Shown: positions 47,039 through 57,059 of the stretch, piece by piece
Position numbering within the stretch: the first letter of the stretch is position 1
Layout of the letters: each line of letters starts with the position of its first letter
DNA from: Craterostigma plantagineum
Taxonomy: Eukaryota; Streptophyta; Magnoliopsida; Lamiales; Linderniaceae
Direction: 5' to 3'
DNA: 64,000 bases
Assembly (NCBI GenBank): GCA_027422505.1
Contig: JAPQWV010000012.1
Coordinates: 23,699,501-23,763,500, forward strand
Translations under genes and position numbers: made by a program
The notes under the pieces: generated by a model
What the model saw: the letters and a program-made list of their open reading frames with translations, nothing else
Databases searched by the model: none
What the model was told of the DNA's origin: nothing

Positions 47039-47770
47039 CAGGCCCGTACCTGAAGAAGTTGGGGCCCGAAGCGAAACTCGAATTCGGGCCCAAGCCCTTA
47101 TTAAATATTTTTTTCCAAATGATATATGAAATATATCATAAATTTATATTATAAATGTAATTTAAATAACGAATAGAAATACTCCATCTATTTTGAAATC
47201 AAGTCATTTTAGACTGTTTTTATTTTTTAACACAAGCGGTTTTACTTTTGTTTTTCAAGATAAATAGTACTTTTACAACTTTACCCCTTAAATAAAAATA
47301 ATTAGACTAGTAGGATAAAATAGTTAATTAAGTGTATAATAGAGATTTTGTTTTATTTCTTAATATGTATTCAATTACCTTAAACGATTTATATGTCAAA
47401 ACAGGAAGAATATGTTTTAACTGAATGTTCAATAAACATTTATATAAACACTATTTTTTGAGAAATTTTTGTTTGGATTGGGTAAACAAGAAGATATTGA
47501 CGTCTAGTTTTTTTTAAAAAATAGAAGTAATATTTATTGTTTGAGTAAAATTTTAAAAATGGTTAAAGTTTGTGCTCGCTTTTGTTAACTTAAGGCACAT
47601 GTATAACTAACAATCTTTTGCATAATGTCTATTTTATTAATTAAATGAGATTATAAACCAACTTATTTATAATATATAACATATATACATGTGTATAAAA
47701 AATTTGGGCCCCCTTCCAAAGCTGGGCCCGAGGTGACCGCCTCGTTGGCCTCATAGAAGGTACGGGCCTG
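47039..47770. mobile_element. hAT-type MITE in the phytochelatin synthase exon
   Basis: 732 bp with 13-bp perfect terminal inverted repeats CAGGCCCGTACCT and the 8-bp duplication ATTTCCGA at 47031-47038 and 47771-47778. It is AT-rich inside with no transposase. Subterminal GGGCCCGA-type repeats occur at both ends. Insertion adds a stop to the exon. Confidence 0.94.
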
Positions 47771-48510
47771 ATTTCCGAGACGGTGGTCAATGGAAATGGC
47801 AAGAAAGGAGTCGACGTTTTGGTGCCTTGTCAGCAATCCGGCCCAAGCTGTTCTAACATAATGCACCCGACGAGCAACGATGTTCTTACAGCTCTGTTGC
47901 TAGCTTTGCCTCCCGAGACTTGGTCTGGGATTAGGGATAAGGATGTCTTGGATGAGTTTTCGGGCTTGGTTTCGATCGATGGACTTCCCCCGCTACTCCA
48001 AGAAGAGGTATGTTTTGTTTGTGTATACGTATCAAAAATTTTTATTATTCTTTTGTTTGTCAAGAGGTAGTTCTATGCTCCTGTTGAGTTCATTCTGAAA
48101 CATATCTGAACTCATTGTCATTTATGGGACAATGGTGATTTTCGGTGGGACTAATTGCTCTATCCTATGTGTTCGGTCTTCATTTCAAATATGATTTGAT
48201 TTCTTCGATTTATGATCTTTTAGGGTGCATTTGTTATGCGGAGTTTGATTTTGAAAAGAAAAGAAAGTGTAATGGTACGACACATGAAGCTTAATGTACT
48301 ATGGTTCGATGCGTACCGTTACACTTTTTCGTTTCTTTTCTTCGTCGAAATTTCGCATGCGAACCCATATTATTTTTCCAAATTGTTTGATTCAGCAAAG
48401 TAATGGGAGATGGTTGTGATGCATAGGTTTATCATTTGAGAGGTCAGCTGCTTATGCTGAAGAGATGCAAAGACAATAGGGTTGAGGTTGATCTTGATGC
48501 TCCTTTTTAA

Positions 48511-48988
48511 TTAACTTGAAATCTTATGATTTTAATTCTTCTTCTTTTGGCTGCATCACAAGATCTTTGTTGCGCCTACCCATTGTAAATTGATTGAATT
48601 AATTAGAGATTCGAATTTGGAATGTTCGAATATTGGAACTCAAAATTTATATTCGATTAGCTTCGAATATAAATACAAAGTATTCCTCGAGTACTCAGAA
48701 TAATTATTCATTATATATCGATCACTGCTATCATTATTGTCAATATTGGAGTCATCGAAATTTTTTGTCACCTCTTCCCTGCTCGATAGAGCGTGACAAA
48801 AATTATTAACATAAAATTTTAAATATGTGACTTTAGGGAAGAAGTTTCAAATTGAAACTGGTTTTAAAACGTTATCTGATGCAAACAACATTTGTTGAAC
48901 AAAACCCTAGTAACGCAATTGATGAAATACTCCAACATAATATATAAATAATATTCATGAGAGCCTCCCTCGAACATAAATGAATTAT
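48511..48988. other. Intergenic, nothing recognised
   Basis: AT-rich sequence with no supported gene, RNA or repeat. Confidence 0.5.
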
Positions 48989-49218
48989 TTAAGGGTTTGA
49001 TTTGTTTTGACCAAAGTGACCTTCGGGCAATTTCTCCTTCTTTGTCGAATGAGGGCATTTTAGTCCTTCTGCAACCTCATCGCTGTCTTCCGATGTCTTG
49101 AAGAGAGTGGTGGCCATAGGAGATGGAGAAATGAAGACGATCTTTTTCTTTTTCGTTAAGTCTAAATCGATAGCTTCCATTTCGAGTGGGCGTTTCGAGC
49201 TTCGATCTCCAACGTTTT

Positions 49219-49989
49219 TGTTGAGGATTGCGAGCCGGAAACTCGCCGGAGTCGCCGGGAACGGCCGGAGAAGGCGGCCAGTTGAAGCTGCTCGAACTGA
49301 AGCTGAAGAACTGGAGCTGAAGGAAGTCACGATGAGCAGCAACCGTTGGATCATTGGCGCGACATCGGACTGATCTGGTTCAAAGCTGCGAGATTGGATG
49401 CTGAGCGTCAGATAACGCGCGAAGTGTATGGACGGCTCAGATAAGAAGATGAATGATGAAGCGGATCATTAATCGTGGCTGTTGGATCAGAATTGGACGG
49501 TCCAAACTGAAAGTGGCATTTCACTAATAGAATGCGATTTTGGTGAACACACGTGAAATGGCAAGGGCGACGTGGCATCTTGTGGAGCGCTGGATCAGAT
49601 TGAACGGACGGTGCAGATGGATCGCAGAACATGCTGATTTCATGTTTTCATCCGTATAAATTCAGAGTTTCATAGTTCGACTAGCTATATTTCCGAGTTT
49701 ATATCTTCTTGTAGAGTGAAAACCACGGTGAGGTGTAAACACGAGAGTTGTAGACAGTGTGGAGTTCTGTAACTTTCGTGTTGGTGGTTTAATGAAAAGA
49801 AGCTCGGTTTGGCCCGTGGACGTAGGCGAAGATTGCGCCGAACCACGTTAAATCTGGTATAAGTGTGTGTGCGTTTTTCATTGCTGTTCTTGAGCTGTTC
49901 GAGCTTCTGATAGCTCGAATCAGTGCAATCGATTAGCACACACTTATAGGCCGTCCAAATACGAGTCTAACGGCGGTCCTCGATCAACA
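49219..49989 (+). repeat. Solo copia LTR related to copia-B
   Basis: 771 bp, TGTTGAGG to GATCAACA, with the duplication GTTTT at 49214-49218 and 49990-49994. It aligns with the reverse complement of the copia-B LTR, for example AACTCGCCGGAG near the start and GAACCACGTTAAAT (about 49840) near the end. It sits inside a coding exon of the unrecognised gene. Confidence 0.9.
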
Positions 49990-50195
49990 GTTTTCATGGC
50001 AGGGAGAATCGTTGTAGCTTTGTAATTTCTCTTTCGTAGTGCTAAGTTTGGACAAGCTTTGGTTGTCTTCTTCAATTGTTAAGTTGTCATCTTCTTCAGT
50101 GGTTTGCCTGTGAAGCGTCAAAGAATGATCATTCATGTAAGAGCTCTTACAAAAGAAAACCCTAGCTTTTCTCAACAACTTTATACATGTAGATA

Positions 50196-50196
50196 T

Positions 50197-50272
<76 letters not shown>
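50196..50272. repeat. (AC)n(AG)n microsatellite
   Basis: About eight AC units followed by about thirty AG units. It lies in an intron of the unrecognised gene copy A and is likely length-polymorphic. Confidence 0.97.
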
Positions 50273-50274
<2 letters not shown>

Positions 50275-51020
50275 AAGCAAGGAATAAAAGATAAACGAGA
50301 AATTGTTACTCTTTCGAATCCGAAATTACTAGCAGGAATGGATCATTTATTATTTTGGCAATATTTTCTTCTTCGACCTGCAATTTCATAGATAAAAAAG
50401 AAACAAGACAATTAAGTGAAATAGAAAAAAAACACATATATGCTAGGGTTAAGATGAGCAAGCACCAGACACGAACTGAAAACCCCAGATGGGAAAAAAT
50501 CGAAAATTTACAACAAATGAAAAGAAAAACTACAAAAAATCGAGAGAAGAACCTGAAATGATCTCTTATTTGGTGGTGAAAACTCAGTCATGACATCCCA
50601 AGGCGATTGATTGAGTTGGCAGTAATGGGTCTGAACTATTTGACCCGAATTCAAATGAGATGATTTGGGAAAGATCAGAGGAGAAAGTCCTATGTTGTTT
50701 TTGCGATCCTCATAACGATGTTTTGTTGTAATAATATGCTGATGATAGATAGTGTTGTTGTGCTCGAAGCACAACGCGATATATATATATTGAGTTCAAC
50801 AATAATATTTATTAATTCACAAAACACAAGATATACATAAAATCTTTCATGAAGTATTATAAAAATCTATTTTGCTGTTAGGGTTTGATGAATTTCGTAA
50901 TTTAATTGTTATACGGGTGACACAATACTGGACTTCGAACCATGTTGAGATTCTAAATTGCGCATTTGTCCCACATCGAAGGTCTTTAAGCCATTATATA
51001 TTTATATATATATACATACA

Positions 51021-51347
51021 GAGGAATTTTATGGTGCTCACCTTATGTGAGCACCTTATGTGGGCACCTGTTGATGTGGCACCGATTCGTGCCACATCAA
51101 CATCCCACATCGACATATAAGATTATAACGTCTTAATTAACACCTTATAGGATCCATTAATCGACATTTCGGACGCTGATGTGCCATATCAGCGTCCGAA
51201 ATGTCGATTAATGGATCCTATAAGGTGTTAATTAAGACGTTATAATCTTATATGTCGATGTGGGATGTTGATGTGGCACGAATCGGTGCCACATCAACAG
51301 GTGCCCACATAAGGTGCTCACATAAGGTGAGCACCATAAAATTCCTC
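51021..51347. mobile_element. Near-complete palindrome MITE, 327 bp
   Basis: Arms 51021-51180 and 51188-51347 are perfect reverse complements over 160 bp as far as I can check by eye, around the 7-base loop GTGCCAT (51181-51187). Ends read GAGGAATTTTATGGTGCTCACC. No protein is encoded. I could not settle a target duplication, so the family is undefined. If transcribed it would give a long perfect hairpin RNA. Confidence 0.9.
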
Positions 51348-51603
51348 ATACCAATTAGTTTTAGGAAGGACCACTAGATTTCTAATAGAACAAATAATTT
51401 GAATTACTCGGTGTGTGAAAAATGTATTTATGAGATTCAATATTTCCGTAATACGAATTTGTCGTAATTAAGCCACTGAATATGTCGATGCGATCTATAC
51501 AATGTACAAGTATTTGACGTTGCATGGATAATTGGCTGTATAATTAGAATTTGCATGTTGACGACATACATTTTATATAACGTAAGAGTTTAGGCCCTTG
51601 TGA

Positions 51604-52728
51604 GGGCTTTTTAATTAAATAATTCAATTTTAATGTTTTATTAATAAAATAGGTATAAAAATGAAGTCATTAATAAAATAAGCAAGTTCGTACCCTAAGG
51701 ATACGAGTTATCATTAGAGTACGAGCTACTCCGATGACGTGGCAAAAATAATTATAATAATACAAATAATCATTATGATAATGATATAGTAAATATCACC
51801 ACAAAAATTATATAAAAAATAGAACAATAAAAATAATTATACCGGTAAAAATAAAAATAATTATATTAACAATTTTTTACAATAAATATTTTTAATGAAT
51901 AATAATAACAGTAAATATAATAATAAAAAATTAGAGAGTGGGATGGTTTTATTTTCATAGTTCAAAAAATTCAAAAATAAAAAAATGGAGGATCGGAAAG
52001 TGCATTTTAAAAAATAATCTTTTATTACAAATAAAAACTGGAAGGACACGTGGCAGCTTTAGATGAAGCTATATTTAAACTGGATATCAGCATCCGCATT
52101 TTAAATTTGCTTTTGTTATATTTAAACTGGATATCTGCATCTGCATTCTAAGAATTTGTAGTAATTCACACAATATGTGAATGTATGATTAAAAAACTAC
52201 ATACTAAATAATAAACACAAACACAATACCACAAATTCACATTGAAGTTTTAACTTGCATCTCGGTTTTTTCATGTTTTTTTTTATTTCAATTCTCTACC
52301 AAAGTTCTTCATTAACAAATAATATTAATTCAGATATTTTATTTTTGAGCTATAATGTTGGACATCCTTCCTTGGAACTTTATTTTTCTTTTTGGGCTAC
52401 TTTTATTATTATTATTATAAATAATTGGGACATTAAAAATATTACTTTAGAAAATTATTGTTATAATTATTTTTATTTTTACCGGTATAATTACTTTTAT
52501 TATTCTGTTTTTGATATAATTATTTTTATTGCGATATTTATTATTATAATTACTATAATGATTATTTTTATTATTATAATTATTTTTGCCACGTCAACGG
52601 AGTAGCTCGTACTCTATTGATATGAGTTACTAATTCGTATCCGATACGAATTTGCTTATTTTATTAATGACTTTATTTTTATACCTATTTTATACAACAT
52701 TAAAATTGAATTGTTTAATTAAAAAAAC
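51604..52728. mobile_element. Mutator-like fold-back MITE, 1.1 kb
   Basis: The 9-bp duplication CCCTTGTGA lies at 51595-51603 and 52729-52737. Inverted ends begin GGGCTTTTTAATTAAA on the left, mirrored on the right, and stay similar for about 100 bp; looser pairing extends to about 430 bp per arm, including a shared ACCGGTA motif (51842 and 52483). The equivalent RLP1 site (about 38960) has a single CCCTTGTGA, that is, an empty site. The 116-codon frame at 52255-52605 is low-complexity AT-rich sequence, not a gene. Confidence 0.9.
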
Positions 52729-53516
52729 CCCTTGTGACTGCTCTATCATTCATTTTTTTCCAGTACAAATTAAAAGGTTAAATAAAAATTGGAAGTCTCG
52801 CATCACATGAGCTATTTTCGGATTGAGTGTTATACTGTGTTATCGATTTGAATGTAGATATATGCTATTTATTGTGTATCGATTTCAAAGGTTTGACTAT
52901 AAATGAAAGATCGATTCGAATTGTTTTTTAGTGAGATTTTGTAACATATACATTTATGTAATGTAGAACTTTAAATTGCAAGAGTAACGCCATTCAACCC
53001 TTACTCTCGTATAATATCATATATGGTTTTGGTTTAATGACGAAAGACCAAGAATACATAAACTACGCACCTCTTTAAGAAAGTTAATGGTTTAATTCGA
53101 CCTGTTTGGGATAAAATCTGAGCGTGTTACCATATATGACTGAATTTTGAACTTTAAGGTAAGTTAACCTTATCGGACAGTGAATTGGTTATACGCATAT
53201 TCATGTTATGTCAGACATCAAGTTATTTGGTCATATAATGGCAAAATCATAGTGTGAAATAACACTTCAAAAGTCTCAATAAATAGCAATATAATAATGG
53301 CAAAAATCAACGTTCAGTGTCCTACTAGAATTAATTATAAGTCGTCGTAAGTTTTGGGTAACTTGGAGTCAATTTCACACATAATATGTGTTGTCTTTTT
53401 CTTTCATGGCTTCACAGGAAACATACTGACAACCAAACGCATTCTGACAAACTGACTCGGAAAAAAGACTTGGTAAAAGTCTTCCTTGTCCAAAACCAAA
53501 CGCTCCAATTCACTGC

Positions 53517-53525
53517 TATATTAAT
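53517..53525 (+). promoter_or_regulatory. Probable TATA box of RLP2
   Basis: TATATTAAT, 72 bases upstream of the start codon, conserved with RLP1. Confidence 0.5.
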
Positions 53526-53588
53526 GAACACATATTGTGTTTCTTATAAAATCTTACTACACATCCACAATAATCCCAGTTTCAAATT

Positions 53589-56456
53589 ATGTTGAATTCC
53601 CAGAAAAGTTTCGTGCTCATAATACTTCATATCGTCCCAGCCTTCGTCTTCTTCTTGCATTCTTTGAAAGCTTCTCCAATATCTGAATCACATGCTCTAA
53701 TCACATGGAAGAAAACCTTATCATCATCGTCTCCTTACCTCAATTCTTGGTCTCCAGGGACTGATAAGTGCAGTTGGGAAGGGATTACCTGCGATGATGG
53801 AGGTTCTATGTCAGAAATACTCTTGTCTTATGCAAATCTCGAAGGTACTATCGAGATTTTCGACTTCACTTCATTCCCTAATCTCATGAGCTTGAATCTA
53901 TCCTCAAATAGCCTAAACGGGTCAATTCCACCTTCCATTGGCAATCTATCCAAGTTGATATTCTTGGATCTAAGCAACAACTCTTTCGATGGAGAAATAC
54001 CTATTCAGATATCCAGCCTTCGAAATATAAGCTACATGGATTTAGGTTCGAATTACTTCCAAGAAACCGACTGGTCGAGATTTTCAGGGTTTCCTTCGCT
54101 GACCTACTTGAGCCTTGACTACAATAACTTCGCCTATGAGATTCCGAGATTTGTGTTGAACTGTCTAAACCTTACTTATCTCAGTCTGTCCCTGAATTAC
54201 TTCACTGGTCAGATTCCTGAATCGCTGTTCACTAATCTGGCAAGACTTGAACATCTCGATCTTTCTTCGAATTCATTACAAGGGCCATTGTCTGCAAGTG
54301 TTTCAAAGTTGTCACGGTTGGAATTTATTAATCTATACAACAACTCTTTTCATGGTGAGTTACCATCTTCTATTGGTCAGCTCAAGAACCTTAGACAACT
54401 AGACATTCGCTACAATTTCTTCAATTCGAAGATTCCTTCGGAACTGGGCTTATGCACTAACCTTACCTTCTTAGCTTTGGCGGTTAATTCATTTTATGGA
54501 AATTTACCTCCATCTTTGGCCGATCTCAACAAGTTGTCTTTGTTGGGATTGGGTGATAACAACTTTAGCGGTAATATATCACCTGATATGATCAGAAGCT
54601 GGACGAAACTTACATCTTTACAGCTTCATAACAATAACTTCACTGGAAAAATCCCCTCCGAGATAGGCTTGCTCAAGGATCTCGAACTCCTGTTTATGTA
54701 CAACAATTCATTATCGGGCCCTATCCCATCTGAGATCGGTAAGTTAGAAAGAATATCTTCTATGGACCTTTCCATGAATCGCTTTTCTGATATGATACCT
54801 TCAACCATTGGAAACCTTACTAGTCTTCAGGTACTTCACCTTTTCTCAAACAACTTAAATGGAGCTGTCCCTTCGACAATAGGAAATTTGGTATTACTAG
54901 AGGTTCTTGATCTGAGTCAGAATCAGCTCAACGGTGTTTTGCCAGCTTCTATCTTTAACCTCAGCAGCCTTCAGATTTTCTCCGTGTTTGAGAATAACTT
55001 GTCAGGCATTCTCCTTCAAGATTTAACCTTTTCTTCAGCTTCCGATCCATGCAGAAATCTTTCAGGTCGATTGAGCGGAGAAGTGCCAGATTGTTGGATG
55101 AGATTGAAAAACCTTCAGATACTTCTCTTGTCCTCAAATAACTTAAATGGAGCTGTCCCTTCGACAATAGGAAATTTGGCATCGTTACAGATTATTCATC
55201 TGAGTCAGAATCAACTCAGTGGTGTTCTTCCAGTTTCCATCTTTAATCTCAGCAGCCTCCGAATTTTCTCCGTGTTTGAGAATCATCTATCAGGTGTTCT
55301 CCTTCAACATTCAAACGTTTCTTCAGCTTCCGATCCATGCAGAAATCTTTCAAGTCGATTGAGCGGCGAAAAGGTGCCAGATTGTTGGATGAGACTGAAA
55401 AATCTTAGAGTGTTGAATCTGGGAAAGAATGACATGAATGGAAGGATTCCATCTTCTATCGAACTTCTCGATCGCTTACAAATTTTGAATCTGCGCAATA
55501 ACAGATTTTCCGGCAAGGTCCCTCCGTCGATTCTTAGTTCGAAGGAATTGGTGATGGTCGACCTCTCTGCTAATTATTTCTACGGAAATCTTCCGAAATG
55601 GACGAGAGAGTTGAACTCACATTCTCTAAGGTACGTCATCCTACGATCCAACAACCTAAGTGGCACAATCGATTCAAGTATATGTTCGTTCACCTCTATC
55701 CAAATCTTGGATATATCAAACAACAACCTCCATGGTACTATCCCAAGTTGTTTCGATAATTTTAAGGCGATGGTCGAAGACGCAAATCTTGTATCTCGAT
55801 CTCAAGAAAACAATTTTGGCACAGTGATCAGCGTGGTTATTAATACAAAAGGAGAACTGCGTTCGTATGATGTCTTACTTCCTTTGGTGACCAGCATAGA
55901 TCTTGCAAACAATAATCTATCTGGGAATATCCCGCTTGAAATGATGCATTTGACGAGCTTGAGGATGATGAACTTGTCAAGAAATCACTTGTCGGGCTTA
56001 ATTCCCAGCGACATAGGCAACATGAAGCAGTTAGAATCCCTCGATTTATCGCACAATTCTTTTAGAGGCGAGGTACCTATGAGCTTCACGACGATGACCT
56101 TTCTGAACTATCTTAACTTGGCTTACAACAACCTAAAGGGGAGAATACCAGAAAGCACTCAAATTCAGAGCATGGATGCTTCGAGCTTCGTTGGAAACAG
56201 TCTATGCGGTCCTCCGTTAACTGCAAGTAAATGCGGTGTTAAAGTTGATGATGATAATGATGATGATCATGACGCTGAAGCATCTCATGGAGTTGAAGTA
56301 GATTGGTTGATAGTACTCTTGTCTTTGGGGTATACCGTTGGGTTGTCAAGCTTCTGTGTGGTGTTGATCTTCGGAAAATCATTTAGGGAAGCTTATTTTG
56401 AGATGTTAGAAGATATTTTGCAAAAGATAGTGTCTAAACTTGGATGTAACAGATGA
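53589..56456 (+). CDS. RLP2: LRR receptor-like protein, no kinase
   Basis: Intronless, 955 residues, tandem paralogue of RLP1 and built the same way. It has a signal peptide (about 1-28), the cap with CSWEGITC, about 29 LRRs, an acidic run DDDNDDDHD, one membrane helix (WLIVLLSLGYTVGLSSFCVV) with GxxxG, and a short tail without a kinase. It lacks the 363-bp duplication of RLP1 and has its own 288-bp (96-codon) duplication, about 54852-55139 against 55140-55427. That unit covers a pair of STIGNL LRRs and the SSASDPCRNLS island, so the protein has two islands. The start ATG and signal peptide match RLP1. The 3' end from 56149 onward is copied again at 61080. No lesion seen; a role in surface immune sensing is inferred from family. 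Confidence 0.93.
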   Translation: MLNSQKSFVLIILHIVPAFVFFLHSLKASPISESHALITWKKTLSSSSPYLNSWSPGTDKCSWEGITCDDGGSMSEILLSYANLEGTIEIFDFTSFPNLMSLNLSSNSLNGSIPPSIGNLSKLIFLDLSNNSFDGEIPIQISSLRNISYMDLGSNYFQETDWSRFSGFPSLTYLSLDYNNFAYEIPRFVLNCLNLTYLSLSLNYFTGQIPESLFTNLARLEHLDLSSNSLQGPLSASVSKLSRLEFINLYNNSFHGELPSSIGQLKNLRQLDIRYNFFNSKIPSELGLCTNLTFLALAVNSFYGNLPPSLADLNKLSLLGLGDNNFSGNISPDMIRSWTKLTSLQLHNNNFTGKIPSEIGLLKDLELLFMYNNSLSGPIPSEIGKLERISSMDLSMNRFSDMIPSTIGNLTSLQVLHLFSNNLNGAVPSTIGNLVLLEVLDLSQNQLNGVLPASIFNLSSLQIFSVFENNLSGILLQDLTFSSASDPCRNLSGRLSGEVPDCWMRLKNLQILLLSSNNLNGAVPSTIGNLASLQIIHLSQNQLSGVLPVSIFNLSSLRIFSVFENHLSGVLLQHSNVSSASDPCRNLSSRLSGEKVPDCWMRLKNLRVLNLGKNDMNGRIPSSIELLDRLQILNLRNNRFSGKVPPSILSSKELVMVDLSANYFYGNLPKWTRELNSHSLRYVILRSNNLSGTIDSSICSFTSIQILDISNNNLHGTIPSCFDNFKAMVEDANLVSRSQENNFGTVISVVINTKGELRSYDVLLPLVTSIDLANNNLSGNIPLEMMHLTSLRMMNLSRNHLSGLIPSDIGNMKQLESLDLSHNSFRGEVPMSFTTMTFLNYLNLAYNNLKGRIPESTQIQSMDASSFVGNSLCGPPLTASKCGVKVDDDNDDDHDAEASHGVEVDWLIVLLSLGYTVGLSSFCVVLIFGKSFREAYFEMLEDILQKIVSKLGCNR

Positions 56457-56567
56457 AACTAAGTGCATAACTATTGTATAAGAACAAGTAGAAGTTCATC
56501 GGTATAGCGCTGACATATACATATCCCTTGTTCAATATCGTAGGGTTTTCTCCCTGTTAGTATAGTT

Positions 56568-57043
56568 TGTTGAATAAGCTCAAAGTAGGGTCCAAACTAA
56601 AAGATAAGAATAATAAAAAACAATAAATAAAAGAAGAGAAGCCGTAATGGTATATTAACAAATCAAGAGCACATCTAAGAAAAATCTCTTTGGGAAGAAA
56701 ACCAAGGCATGAGCTATGAATTCAAAGATATAGCCGATAAAATTGATATACGCGTGATCTTAATAGTTTGTTTGCATTCACCACTATGTATCTATATATA
56801 CATGCATGGCTAATGTATTAATAATTGTGTGAGTGAATATAGAAAAGTGCTATGCGTTGGTGTATGATAGAAAGCAAAAAGGAAAATAACACTCTCCCAC
56901 TTTGAAATCACTTTACGAGCCATCACTAGACACCACCAATCAAACATATCACGAAGTGGCCATTATCTTTTAGATACAGTTACTAAAGTCACCTCACGAA
57001 ATAAAATCCTTCTCAAATCGTCGCTTGAGCCATAGAAATAACA
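56568..57043 (+). repeat. Copia-C 5' LTR
   Basis: 476 bp. Closely matches 61727-62205 with a few substitutions and small indels. Confidence 0.93.
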
Positions 57044-57059
57044 GACTGGTATCAGAGCC

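Larger units (their letters stand above)
45746..48510 (+). pseudogene. Phytochelatin synthase, C-terminal half only
   Basis: Four exons of a phytochelatin synthase gene: 45746-45797 (FMLVSKHQRAPALLYTL), 45950-46177 (SCKHESW ... LLDDVPELLTSE ... FIKWVAEVR), 46782-48007 and 48427-48510 (ending LKRCKDNRVEVDLDAPF, stop). The family enzyme makes metal-binding phytochelatins from glutathione in the cytosol. The N-terminal catalytic domain with its Cys-His-Asp residues is not present upstream, where a MYB-CC remnant lies instead; what remains is the variable, cysteine-containing C-terminal domain. A hAT MITE (47039-47770) splits the third exon. Without it and one 8-bp duplication the frame runs cleanly through VVISETVVNGNGKKG into HPTSNDVLTALLLALPPETW. 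Apart from the truncation and insertion I see no stop, so the damage may be fairly recent. Confidence 0.9.
48989..50693 (-). pseudogene. Unrecognised small gene, copy A, broken
   Basis: I do not recognise the product. Minus-strand exon 1 (about 50690-50560) encodes IFPKSSHLNSGQIVQTHY and LNQSPWDVMTEFS and ends at a donor (CAG then GTTCTT). Exon 2 (about 50388-50335) encodes VEEENIAKIINDPF. The last exon (about 50160-48989) encodes LTIEEDNQSLSKLSTTKEK, then LDLTKKKKIVFISPSP and ends KSNP-stop. That exon is split by the solo LTR 49219-49989; excising it with one GTTTT restores the frame (CHEN then VGDRSSKRP). At the position equivalent to the start codon of copy B (62745-63787) this copy has ATA. 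The relation to copy B argues for a real gene family. No domain is evident. Confidence 0.5.

Noticed and set aside
49984..50391. Frames of about 95 codons over the (AC)n(AG)n tract
   Set aside because: They are translations of a microsatellite (SLSLSL/RERERE).
51010..51360. Definite target duplication for the 327-bp palindrome
   Set aside because: Only very short matches (such as ATAC or CATA) flank it; none is at the exact ends, so no family was assigned.
52255..52605. 116-codon frame in the fold-back element as a transposase
   Set aside because: Made of F, I, Y and N from AT-rich DNA; no catalytic motif; the mirrored arm gives a similar meaningless frame.
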